Shown: piece after piece, positions 1 through 6,775 of the stretch | How positions within the stretch are numbered: the first letter of the stretch is position 1 | Layout of the letters: each line of letters opens with the position of its first letter | From: an uncultured Jannaschia sp. | GTDB lineage: Bacteria; Pseudomonadota; Alphaproteobacteria; Rhodobacterales; Rhodobacteraceae | Direction: 5' to 3' | Assembly: GCA_937916365.1 (NCBI GenBank) | Contig: CALFSY010000149.1 | Coordinates: forward strand, 1 to 6,811 | DNA: 6,811 nucleotides | Position numbers and translations under genes: made by a program | Notes under the pieces: model-generated | What the model was told of the DNA's origin: nothing | The model's database searches: none | The model's input: the letters and a program-made list of their open reading frames with translations, nothing else

Positions 1-5
1 CACAT

Positions 6-11
6 TACAAT
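6..11 (+). promoter_or_regulatory. Possible -10 box upstream of the PBP1A gene
   Basis: The hexamer TACAAT matches the sigma-70 -10 consensus at five of six positions. It would start transcription near position 18 and give a leader of about 35 nt. The matching -35 box would lie outside the window, so the call rests on one hexamer and is weak. Confidence 0.2.
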
Positions 12-52
12 TCCCATAACCACAGACCGCGATACACAACTGGACCCCTACC

Positions 53-2611
53 ATGATGCGATCCCTTCTTAATGCGTTTGGCGCGATTTTAAGCACGCTA
101 ACCCTTGGTCTTGTGGCCGCCGCGATTGGGGTGGGTGGATTGCTTTATATTTATTCGGGGGATTTGCCGGATCATGAAACCTTGGTCAATTATACCCCCG
201 CCACGATCAGCCGCATTTATTCCCGCGAAGGCATGGTCGTTGATGAATTTGCCACCGAACGCCGCCTGTTTGTGCCAAACGACGAAATTCCTGACACGAT
301 TGCTTATGCGTTTGTCAGCGCGGAGGATCGCAATTTTTATAATCACAGTGGATATGACCCCTATGCGATTGGGGCCGCGATTTGGGAGGCGGTCCGTTCC
401 CGCGGGCAGGATATTCGCGGAGCATCGACAATTACACAGCAGGTGATGAAAAACTTTTTGTTAGATGCTTCGCGCACCATCGAACGTAAGGTTCAGGAAA
501 TTATTCTGGCTGCGCGCATCGAACGCACACTGTCGAAAGACCGCATTTTAGAATTATATTTGAACGAAATTTTTCTGGGTCAAAATTCTTATGGCGTGGC
601 GGCTGCGGCGCAAACGTATTTCAACGCGGATTTAAGCGAACTTAACCTTCAACAGGCCGCCTATCTGGCCGCATTGCCCCAACGGCCCGCCCGCACGCAT
701 CCTGTGCGCAACTATGACCATGCCATAACACGGCGAAATTATGTTTTGCGTGAAATGTTTGAAAACGGCTATATTTCGCGCGACGAAATGGAAACGGCAC
801 GGGACGCCCCATTGGAAACAGTTCAGGGGGGGCATATCGAACCATTCCGTGCCAACCTGCCCCCGCGCAACTATTTCACCGATGAAATTCGCCGCCAACT
901 TTCGGCACAATATGGCGAAGATGATTTTTTCGCCGGCGGTTATACCGTGCGGTCAACAATGGATGAAAGCCTACAAATCGTGGCTGAACGCGCCTTGCGC
1001 CGCGCGTTAGAACGCTATGACCGGGCCCAAGGTCTTTGGCGCGGGGCCGTTGCCACAATCGACCCAGGTTTATTAACAACCGAAGAAAGCTGGCGTGCGG
1101 CCATGGCCGAGGCAGAGATCCCCCGTGACATTGAGGAATGGCACGCCGCGGTCGTTTTGAACATCGCGGACGGGGCGGCCCGCATCGGCATTGAAGGTAT
1201 CGACAACCCCACGGATGGGACGGGCCATATTATTCCTGCGGCTGATGTCACATGGGCCCGGCCTGTGGATGCACAGGGCAATCGCGGATCCCAGGCGCGG
1301 GGTGCGGGGGATTTATTAAATGTGGGCGATGTCGTGCATGTGCGGGCATTGACCCAAGACGATGATGGAGCATTTTTACGCTGGTCCTTGCGCCAAATCC
1401 CCGAGGTGCAGGGTGGATTTATGGCAATGGATGTCAACACAGGCCGCGTGTTGGCCATGCAGGGCGGTTTTTCGTATCAGGCATCATCATTTAATCGCGC
1501 TACACAAGCGACCCGCCAACCCGGGTCAAGTTTCAAGCCGTTTATTTATGCCGCCGCGCTTGATACAGGATACAGCCCCAACACCATTGTTGTGGACGCC
1601 CCGATTGAAATTGATACCGGTGCAGGGATTTGGCGACCCCAAAATGCCTCGAACCGATTTTATGGGCCGGCCCCTTTGCGCACGGGTATCGAACGATCGC
1701 GTAACCTGATGACTGTACGTTTGGCCCAGGATGTGGATATGGAGGTTATCGCACGATACGCCGAACGTTTTGGGGTTTACGATGGGATGCAGCCATTTTT
1801 GGCCAATGCCCTAGGTGCGCAGGAAACAACGCTTTATCGTATGGTTGCGGCCTATGCGATGTTTGCCAATGGCGGTGAACGGGTGGAACCCACCCTGATT
1901 GACCGTATCCAAGACCGATGGGGGCGCACGATTTATCGCCACGATCAACGATTGTGCCCTGACTGTCAGGTCGCTTCCCTCGACCCGGGGTTTGCCCCGG
2001 CCATTGTGTCAAGCCGTGAACGGGTGATTGATCCGATCACCGCTTATCAGTTGACCTCGATGATGCAAGGCGTGGTGCAGCGCGGCACAGCCGCATCCAC
2101 AGTAAACCTACCCGTGCCAACAGCCGGCAAAACAGGCACTACCAACGATGCGCGCGATGTTTGGTTTGTTGGCTTTACCTCAAACATCGCGGCGGGATGC
2201 TACATTGGGTTCGATCAACCGCGCCCAATGGGGCGCAGCGCGTCGGGCGGCGGCATGTGCGGGCCAGTGTTTAACGAATTCATGCTAGAGGCCATCGAAG
2301 AATACGGTGGTGGCGAATTCACCGTACCCGACGGGGGGGTATTTTATCCCATCGACCGCTATTCGGGGCAGCGGCTACAGGCCGGCGCATCGGGCAATCA
2401 TGTGGTTTATGAACTGTTCCGCGATGGCGAAGATCCGTATTTCGGCATTGTATCCGTGATTGACGGGGGCTGGGCCATGGCCTCAGACTTACCAACCTAT
2501 GGCCGCGGGGAAAGCGATGCGGATGAAACAGTGGTCACATCCACCGGCCAAACCGCGCGCGTGCCAACATCCAGCGGATTTGGCACCTTAAGTAGTGGTG
2601 GATTATATTAG
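53..2611 (+). CDS. mrcA: Bifunctional class A penicillin-binding protein 1A (peptidoglycan glycosyltransferase / DD-transpeptidase)
   Basis: This protein polymerises lipid II into glycan strands and cross-links their stem peptides at the periplasmic face of the inner membrane. It has 852 residues, normal for PBP1A. A short cytosolic N-terminus is followed by one membrane anchor (about 9-34). The GT51 glycosyltransferase domain shows EDRNFYNHSG (91-100, catalytic Glu91), GASTITQQVMK (123-133), RKVQEI (145-150) and KDRILELYLNEIFLG (162-176). An OB-like insert typical of PBP1A spans about 325-450. The transpeptidase carries SSFK (Ser492 nucleophile, Lys495), SRN (549-551) and KTGTT (693-697). 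The tail from about 819 is rich in Ser, Thr and Gly. The only four cysteines lie in the transpeptidase half, two of them in a CPDC motif at 635-638. The start is ATG at 53. A second ATG at 56 is equally possible, because only a weak GGA (42-44) precedes them. The gene ends at TAG and converges with a second class A PBP gene. The family is certain; the PBP1A assignment is strong. Confidence 0.95.
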   Translation: MMRSLLNAFGAILSTLTLGLVAAAIGVGGLLYIYSGDLPDHETLVNYTPATISRIYSREGMVVDEFATERRLFVPNDEIPDTIAYAFVSAEDRNFYNHSGYDPYAIGAAIWEAVRSRGQDIRGASTITQQVMKNFLLDASRTIERKVQEIILAARIERTLSKDRILELYLNEIFLGQNSYGVAAAAQTYFNADLSELNLQQAAYLAALPQRPARTHPVRNYDHAITRRNYVLREMFENGYISRDEMETARDAPLETVQGGHIEPFRANLPPRNYFTDEIRRQLSAQYGEDDFFAGGYTVRSTMDESLQIVAERALRRALERYDRAQGLWRGAVATIDPGLLTTEESWRAAMAEAEIPRDIEEWHAAVVLNIADGAARIGIEGIDNPTDGTGHIIPAADVTWARPVDAQGNRGSQARGAGDLLNVGDVVHVRALTQDDDGAFLRWSLRQIPEVQGGFMAMDVNTGRVLAMQGGFSYQASSFNRATQATRQPGSSFKPFIYAAALDTGYSPNTIVVDAPIEIDTGAGIWRPQNASNRFYGPAPLRTGIERSRNLMTVRLAQDVDMEVIARYAERFGVYDGMQPFLANALGAQETTLYRMVAAYAMFANGGERVEPTLIDRIQDRWGRTIYRHDQRLCPDCQVASLDPGFAPAIVSSRERVIDPITAYQLTSMMQGVVQRGTAASTVNLPVPTAGKTGTTNDARDVWFVGFTSNIAAGCYIGFDQPRPMGRSASGGGMCGPVFNEFMLEAIEEYGGGEFTVPDGGVFYPIDRYSGQRLQAGASGNHVVYELFRDGEDPYFGIVSVIDGGWAMASDLPTYGRGESDADETVVTSTGQTARVPTSSGFGTLSSGGLY

Positions 2612-2669
2612 GACAGGACGGCCAAACCAACCACAACCTAGACGAAGTTTAGCGCTGCACAAACGCACC

Positions 2670-4802
2670 TTATCGATCCCTCCCGCCAAGACCGCGTAAG
2701 ATCTCCATCAAAAGCTGTTCGGCCAGGTCGGGGCGGCGGGTTTGGGGCGTTTCTATGACAACAGGTTGTGGCGGGGGCCTTGCCTCGGCAATTGGGTCGA
2801 TCATTGGTAAAGCACGGGGGGGCAAACCGGCATGAATGCGTTCCATCGTTTGCCGCCAGATTTCCGCCGGTAGGCCGCCACCCGTCACATTGGACAGGGG
2901 GGTATTGTCATCATATCCCATCCAAACACCGGCCACATAATCGGCGGTAAAGCCCACAAACCATGCATCACGGGCGGCTTGGGTTGTGCCAGTTTTCCCT
3001 GCCACGGGGTGATTGGGCAACTGTGCACGCTGTCCGGTGCCGCGCGTCACGGCCTGCGCCATCATGTAGGTTAATTGCCGCGCGGCCCGTTCCGAAATCA
3101 CCCGCTCCTGAATACCGCTTTGTTGTTCAAAAAGTGGGGCTTCATCGCCCATAAGCCGCAAATCGCGCACCCCGTAAGGCACAACGGCCGATCCGCCGTT
3201 CAAAATACCCGCATAGGCCCCAGTCATTTCGATCAAGGTTGCCTCGGACGCGCCAAGTGCGATGGCCGGCCCGGTGGCTTGGTCACTTTGGATTCCGAAT
3301 TGTGCCGCGACAGTGCGCACCAGATCGCGGCCAACTGTTTCGGATAACCGCACCGCAGGGGTATTTAAGGATATGCGCAAAGCATCCGTTAGCGTCACGT
3401 CACCATAAAATTCATTTGTATAATTGGCCGGTGAATATGGGGCAGAACCAGGTATGGTAATCGTCAGGGGCGCATCCAGGATATAATCATCGAAACGCCA
3501 CCCCAAATCCAATGCGGTGGCATAGACAAAGGGTTTGAAGGCAGATCCCGTTTGCCGCAAGGCCTGGGTTGCGCGATTGAATAATCCTGCGCTGCGTGTG
3601 TTGCGCCCCCCCACCATGGCGCGCACGGCGCCATCGGCGCTCATGATGACGATCGCGGCTTGGGCTTCGGATCCGGCGCGGACCTGGGTTTCAAAGACAT
3701 TGGTTAGGGCTGCTTCGGCCGCGGCCTGCATACCCGCATCGAATGTTGTTTGTATAAGGACATCCTCGGTCGTGTCGTGGGCCAAAAAATCCGGCAGGGT
3801 GGTCATGATCCAATCGGCAAATGCCCCGCCTATGTTTTGTTCTGCGGCCTCGGACAAAATCGCCGGATTGGCCAGGGCGTTTTGCGCCTCTGCCGTGGTC
3901 AGATACCCCTGTTCTGCCATAAGCCGTAAAACAGTGGCGCCCCGATCTTGTGCACGTTCAAGGTTTCGGGTGGGCGCATAGTAGGACGGTGCTGTTAACA
4001 AACCGGCCAGCATCGCGGCCTGCTGTGGCTGTAGATCAACGGCGGAAATACCAAAATAACGTTGTGCGGCGGCCTCAAACCCCCGTGCGCCCGCGCCAAG
4101 ATATGCGCGATTTAGATAGGTCGTAAGGATTTCGTTTTTGGTATAGCGCAGTTCCATCGCGAGGGCGAAAGGCACCTCTTGAATTTTGCGCCATAGGGTT
4201 GTGCGGCGGCAATCGGTTTCATAGTCGTTTTCATTTTCCCAGGTGTTGGGGTCAAATGGCACGCCAAGACACATAAGTTTGGCCACCTGCTGCGTGATTG
4301 TGGACCCCCCATGGCCCTCTAACGGGCCGCGCCCTTCGCGCAGGTTGATTCGTATGGCCGATGCAATGCCGCGGGGGCTGACGCCGAAGTGGCGGTAAAA
4401 CCGCCGATCTTCGGTGGCGACAACCGCGTTAACCAAATGTGGGCTTGTCGTATCGGGGCGTATCACGCCACCGAATTGTTCCCCACGCCAGGCAAAGGTT
4501 GCACCAGTGCGATCAATCATTGTGACCGAACCGCGGGCACGGGCATCCATTTGATTCCCCGGATCGGGAAGTTGCGCGTAATAATAAACTGTCGCGGCCG
4601 CCAAGATCGTAATTATAACAATCGTGCCGATAAGCGTCATGCGCCAAAATAGGCGCACGATCCATCCTAGAACAGTTATGAAAAAACCACGCGGGCGGGG
4701 CGCGCGCGGGCGCTGTTTGGGTGCACGCCGTTCGGGTGCGTTTGTTGTGACCAGGCGCCTTTGCCCGATAGGTGGGGGTGCCCCACGATAAGGTGCAGCC
4801 AT
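2670..4802 (-). CDS. Second bifunctional class A penicillin-binding protein (GT51 glycosyltransferase + transpeptidase, no OB-like insert)
   Basis: This is a predicted membrane-anchored peptidoglycan polymerase and cross-linking enzyme of 710 residues. The cytosolic N-terminus (about 1-50) is rich in Arg and Pro. One membrane helix follows at about 53-76. The GT51 domain has EDRRFYRHFG (131-140, catalytic Glu131), GGSTITQQVAK (165-175), RKIQEV (205-210) and KNEILTTYLNRAYLG (222-236). The transpeptidase has SAFK (Ser420, Lys423), SLN (478-480) and KTGTT (603-607). A Pro-rich stretch (about 661-686) precedes a short C-terminal helix-like tail. It lacks the OB-like insert of the neighbouring PBP1A. 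It also lacks the extra C-terminal domain expected of PBP1C, so no gene symbol is given. The only two cysteines (178, 198) sit in an extra loop of the GT domain. The start ATG at 4802 is preceded by AGGG with 8-nt spacing. A GTG at 4868 would add 22 residues but has no ribosome binding site and lies upstream of the likely promoter. Confidence 0.93.
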   Translation of the reverse strand: MAAPYRGAPPPIGQRRLVTTNAPERRAPKQRPRAPRPRGFFITVLGWIVRLFWRMTLIGTIVIITILAAATVYYYAQLPDPGNQMDARARGSVTMIDRTGATFAWRGEQFGGVIRPDTTSPHLVNAVVATEDRRFYRHFGVSPRGIASAIRINLREGRGPLEGHGGSTITQQVAKLMCLGVPFDPNTWENENDYETDCRRTTLWRKIQEVPFALAMELRYTKNEILTTYLNRAYLGAGARGFEAAAQRYFGISAVDLQPQQAAMLAGLLTAPSYYAPTRNLERAQDRGATVLRLMAEQGYLTTAEAQNALANPAILSEAAEQNIGGAFADWIMTTLPDFLAHDTTEDVLIQTTFDAGMQAAAEAALTNVFETQVRAGSEAQAAIVIMSADGAVRAMVGGRNTRSAGLFNRATQALRQTGSAFKPFVYATALDLGWRFDDYILDAPLTITIPGSAPYSPANYTNEFYGDVTLTDALRISLNTPAVRLSETVGRDLVRTVAAQFGIQSDQATGPAIALGASEATLIEMTGAYAGILNGGSAVVPYGVRDLRLMGDEAPLFEQQSGIQERVISERAARQLTYMMAQAVTRGTGQRAQLPNHPVAGKTGTTQAARDAWFVGFTADYVAGVWMGYDDNTPLSNVTGGGLPAEIWRQTMERIHAGLPPRALPMIDPIAEARPPPQPVVIETPQTRRPDLAEQLLMEILRGLGGRDR

Positions 4803-4810
4803 GTTTTCAA

Positions 4811-4814
4811 CCCT
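4811..4814 (-). promoter_or_regulatory. Ribosome binding site deciding the start of the second PBP gene
   Basis: On the minus strand, AGGG lies 8 nt upstream of the ATG at 4802-4800. The alternative in-frame GTG at 4868 has no purine-rich site at a usable distance; the nearest GGA is about 19 nt away. This favours the 710-residue form. Confidence 0.5.
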
Positions 4815-4830
4815 AGCTTTTACAAGACAG

Positions 4831-4836
4831 ACTATA
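4831..4836 (-). promoter_or_regulatory. Possible -10 box for the second PBP gene
   Basis: TATAGT on the minus strand matches the -10 consensus at five of six positions. It would place the transcript start near 4824, about 22 nt before the ATG at 4802 and downstream of the alternative GTG. No good -35 box is seen 16-19 bp upstream; the best is TTCCAC at 4860-4855. Weak prediction. Confidence 0.3.
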
Positions 4837-4913
4837 TGATCAAACGCAAAGAATGTGGAAGGGACCACACAAGTATCATGCGCATGTTCCGCAAATCAAT
4901 AACGCTTAAATAA

Positions 4914-4941
4914 TAGACGAATAGAAATTTTTGCATAAAAT
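4914..4941 (+). promoter_or_regulatory. Possible sigma-70 promoter for glnK-amtB
   Basis: TAGACG (4914-4919, four of six matches to the -35 box) is followed after 16 bp by TAAAAT (4936-4941, five of six matches to the -10 box). Transcription would start near 4948 and give a leader of about 120 nt before the glnK GTG. The -10 lies inside the palindrome at 4929-4951. No sigma-54 -24/-12 element with correct spacing was found. Confidence 0.3.
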
Positions 4942-4951
4942 TTGTGCGAAA
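4929..4951. promoter_or_regulatory. Candidate NtrC-type operator: 23-bp imperfect palindrome upstream of glnK
   Basis: This 23-bp palindrome is centred on 4940, with 9 of 11 symmetric base pairs matching. Its core (4932-4948) has GCA and TGC arms separated by 9 bp. This is the geometry of the enteric NtrC consensus TGCACCA-N3-TGGTGCA, with 10 of 14 defined positions agreeing. It lies about 120 bp upstream of the glnK start. glnK-amtB operons are widely NtrC-controlled, so the position makes sense, but assignment to NtrC is inference. It overlaps a possible -10 box. Confidence 0.4.
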
Positions 4952-5028
4952 TTGCGGAACGCCCGGTTGTAACAGCCCCCACTGCGTTGCGCCGATCTGA
5001 TGAGATGCCAAAGCGTAACACCTGCAAC

Positions 5029-5043
5029 GCCCTGCGAAAGGGC
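5029..5043 (+). other. Small hairpin in the glnK leader
   Basis: GCCCT (5029-5033) pairs perfectly with AGGGC (5039-5043) around the 5-nt loop GCGAA. The hairpin ends 11 nt upstream of the glnK ribosome binding site. It is too short and lacks the U-tract needed for a terminator. It could tune mRNA stability or ribosome access, or be incidental. Confidence 0.25.
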
Positions 5044-5054
5044 ACACTCCGCAA

Positions 5055-5059
5055 AAAGG
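5055..5059 (+). promoter_or_regulatory. Ribosome binding site that decides the glnK start
   Basis: AAAGG lies 8 nt upstream of GTG 5068 but only 2 nt upstream of the in-frame ATG 5062. The spacing supports GTG as the initiation codon. Confidence 0.7.
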
Positions 5060-5067
5060 TAATGAAC

Positions 5068-5406
5068 GTGAAACTCATCATTGCAGCAATAAAGCCGTTC
5101 AAGTTCGAAGAGGTGCGCGAGGCGCTCACCTCTATCGGGGTGCGCGGCATGATGGTGACCGAAATCAAGGGCTTTGGCTCGCAAAGCGGTCACACTGAAA
5201 TCTATCGCGGCGCGGAATATGCCGTCAATTTTGTGCCGAAAGTTAAGTTAGAGATCGTGGTGGCCGATAACATGGCCGATCAGGTGGTTGAAACCATCCA
5301 GACCACGGCCAAAACCGAAAAAATCGGTGACGGCAAAATCTTTGTTCTCGACGTGTCCAGCGCGGTGCGCGTGCGGACGGGCGAAACCAATGACGACGCG
5401 CTGTAA
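5068..5406 (+). CDS. glnK: Nitrogen regulatory protein P-II, GlnK
   Basis: GlnK is a trimeric cytosolic sensor of 2-oxoglutarate, ATP/ADP and glutamine status. It binds AmtB and blocks ammonium uptake when nitrogen is sufficient. Starting at GTG 5068 gives 112 residues, the canonical PII length, with the classic N-terminus MKLII. Numbered this way, the T-loop reads HTEIYRGAEY (42-51), with Tyr51 exactly at the known uridylylation site. Gly37, Gln39 and Lys58 of the ligand site are present. The C-terminal PII signature GDGKIFVLDVSS begins at 87, with Lys90, Arg101 and Arg103 of the nucleotide site intact. The ATG at 5062 would add two residues (Met-Asn) but lies too close to the AAAGG site. 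GlnK rather than GlnB is chosen because the next gene, 34 bp downstream, is amtB; by sequence alone the two paralogues are hard to separate. Transcription is probably nitrogen-controlled. Confidence 0.95.
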   Translation: MKLIIAAIKPFKFEEVREALTSIGVRGMMVTEIKGFGSQSGHTEIYRGAEYAVNFVPKVKLEIVVADNMADQVVETIQTTAKTEKIGDGKIFVLDVSSAVRVRTGETNDDAL

Positions 5407-5424
5407 ATCCGCGTGCATCGACAA

Positions 5425-5429
5425 AAGGA
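5425..5429 (+). promoter_or_regulatory. Ribosome binding site of amtB
   Basis: AAGGA sits 11 nt upstream of ATG 5441. This is slightly long but is the only purine-rich site in the 34-bp gap. It supports the ATG at 5441 over any start further upstream, which would lie inside glnK. Confidence 0.55.
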
Positions 5430-5440
5430 ACCTGTTTGAC

Positions 5441-6775
5441 ATGACTATCAAATTTCTGCTTCCGTTGGCCGCTGTGGCCGCGGCTGTTACACTGCCGACA
5501 ATGGGGATCGCGCAAGATGCTGTGGCCCCCACGGGCGATCCGGCTGAACATACGTCTTATATCCTCACCACGCTGTTGTTTTTGATCGGCGGCTTTTTGG
5601 TGTTTTGGATGGCGGCGGGCTTCGCCATGCTAGAGGCGGGCCTGGTGCGATCAAAAAACGTGACCATGCAGTTGACCAAAAACATATCCCTGTTTTCGAT
5701 TGCGGCGATCATGTACTGGTTGGTTGGTTTTGGCATTATGTATCCGGCCGAATGGTTGATCGAAGGATGGCTGGGGCCATTTTTCGCAATCACATCACTA
5801 GAACCCGTGGGGGTATCGCCCGCCGAAACGTCGTTGGATTACGTATCCGTTGGATCGAATTTCTTTTTCCAGTTGATGTTTTGTGCCACGACCGCCTCAA
5901 TCGTATCGGGCACATTGGCAGAACGCATTAAATTGTGGCCATTCTTGATCTTTGTTGTGGTGTTGACGGGCTTTATTTACCCCATCGAAGCATCCTGGCA
6001 GTGGGGTGGCGGATGGTTGGCCGAAGCTGGGTTTTCCGATTTTGCCGGATCAACGTTGGTTCATGCCGCCGGTGGGTTTGCCGCCCTGGCAGGGGCCATT
6101 GTTTTGGGCCCACGCCTTGGCAAATACAAAGACGGCAAAATCAACCCGATGCCAGGGTCGAACCTGGCGTTGGCAACGTTGGGCACGTTTATATTGTGGC
6201 TGGGTTGGTTTGGGTTTAACGGCGGATCACAGTTGGCCATGGGCACTGTGGGCGATGTGGCCGACGTGTCGCGGATTTTCGCCAACACAAATATGGCCGC
6301 CGCCGCCGGGGCGATCGCCGCATTGATCCTAACGCAAGTGATCTTTGGCAAAGCAGACTTGACCATGGTGCTTAATGGTGCACTGGCGGGGTTGGTATCA
6401 ATCACCGCTGGGCCGCTTGATCCATCGTTGTTTGGGGCATTGTGGATTGGTGCCGTTGGTGGGGTTATCGTTGTTATCACGGTTCCGTTGTTGGATCGGG
6501 TAAAAATTGACGATGTGGTTGGGGCGATTCCGGTGCACCTGATTGCGGGATTCTGGGGCACGTTGGCCGTTCCCTTTTATACCGAAGGCACCAGTTTCGC
6601 CACGCAGATTGTTGGGTTTGCATCCATCGGTGCCTTTGTGTTTATCACATCGTTGGTGGTTTGGTTCATCCTAAAAACAATCGTGGGCTTGCGCGCCTCG
6701 GAAGAGGATGAATTGGCGGGTCTCGACACCGCTGAATTAGGGATGGAAGCCTACCCGGATTTCACGAACAATTAA
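5441..6775 (+). CDS. amtB: Ammonium transporter AmtB
   Basis: AmtB is a trimeric inner-membrane channel that takes up ammonium. It has 444 residues, a normal length. A signal peptide (1-24, likely cut after GIA) is followed by about 11 hydrophobic segments, as in mature Amt proteins. Counterparts of E. coli AmtB functional residues are visible: Phe147 (F107) and Phe259 (F215) of the gate, Trp188 (W148) and Ser263 (S219) near the ammonium recruitment site, Asp200 (D160) in DFAGSTLVHAAGG, and the twin pore histidines His208 (H168) and His366 (H318). These equivalences are by motif, not by computed alignment. The cytosolic C-terminus (about 417-444) carries GLDTAELGMEAYPDF, the conserved tail that responds to GlnK docking. 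It lies 34 bp behind glnK in the standard glnK-amtB order. No terminator is visible in the 36 bases that follow, so the operon may extend beyond the window. Confidence 0.97.
   Translation: MTIKFLLPLAAVAAAVTLPTMGIAQDAVAPTGDPAEHTSYILTTLLFLIGGFLVFWMAAGFAMLEAGLVRSKNVTMQLTKNISLFSIAAIMYWLVGFGIMYPAEWLIEGWLGPFFAITSLEPVGVSPAETSLDYVSVGSNFFFQLMFCATTASIVSGTLAERIKLWPFLIFVVVLTGFIYPIEASWQWGGGWLAEAGFSDFAGSTLVHAAGGFAALAGAIVLGPRLGKYKDGKINPMPGSNLALATLGTFILWLGWFGFNGGSQLAMGTVGDVADVSRIFANTNMAAAAGAIAALILTQVIFGKADLTMVLNGALAGLVSITAGPLDPSLFGALWIGAVGGVIVVITVPLLDRVKIDDVVGAIPVHLIAGFWGTLAVPFYTEGTSFATQIVGFASIGAFVFITSLVVWFILKTIVGLRASEEDELAGLDTAELGMEAYPDFTNN

Larger units (their letters stand above)
4886..4960. repeat. Widely spaced perfect 9-bp inverted repeat in the divergent control region
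   Basis: GTTCCGCAA at 4886-4894 is the exact reverse complement of TTGCGGAAC at 4952-4960. The arm centres are 66 bp apart, about six helical turns, and they enclose the most AT-rich part of the region. The right arm directly abuts the 23-bp palindrome. Such an arrangement could be paired operators for a looping regulator, or chance. No known regulator is assigned. Confidence 0.4.

Noticed and set aside
1015..1458. 147-residue open frame antisense to the PBP1A gene
   Set aside because: It lies wholly within a well-supported coding gene and has low-complexity Ser/Pro/Ala composition without a domain.
2612..2669. Terminator between the convergent PBP genes
   Set aside because: Only short GTTT/AAAC complementarity with a 10-nt loop (2647-2664) was found. 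There is no GC-rich stem and no T-tract on either strand.
5040..5052. GGGCAC-N5-GCA resembling a sigma-54 -24/-12 promoter before glnK
   Set aside because: The GG-to-GC spacing is 8-9 rather than the required 10. It would also start transcription at or next to the glnK start codon, leaving no ribosome binding site.
4942..5067. 40-residue upstream extension of glnK
   Set aside because: PII proteins are about 112 residues with an N-terminus like MKLII. The extension has no family similarity, and the true ribosome binding site and leader hairpin lie within it.
5288..5440. 51-residue upstream extension of amtB overlapping glnK
   Set aside because: It is only a stop-free stretch inside glnK. The signal peptide and ribosome binding site mark ATG 5441 as the start.
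6061..6561. 166-residue open frame antisense to amtB
   Set aside because: It is a shadow of amtB on the opposite strand, with biased Pro/Ala/Thr composition, no recognisable domain and no ribosome binding site noted.
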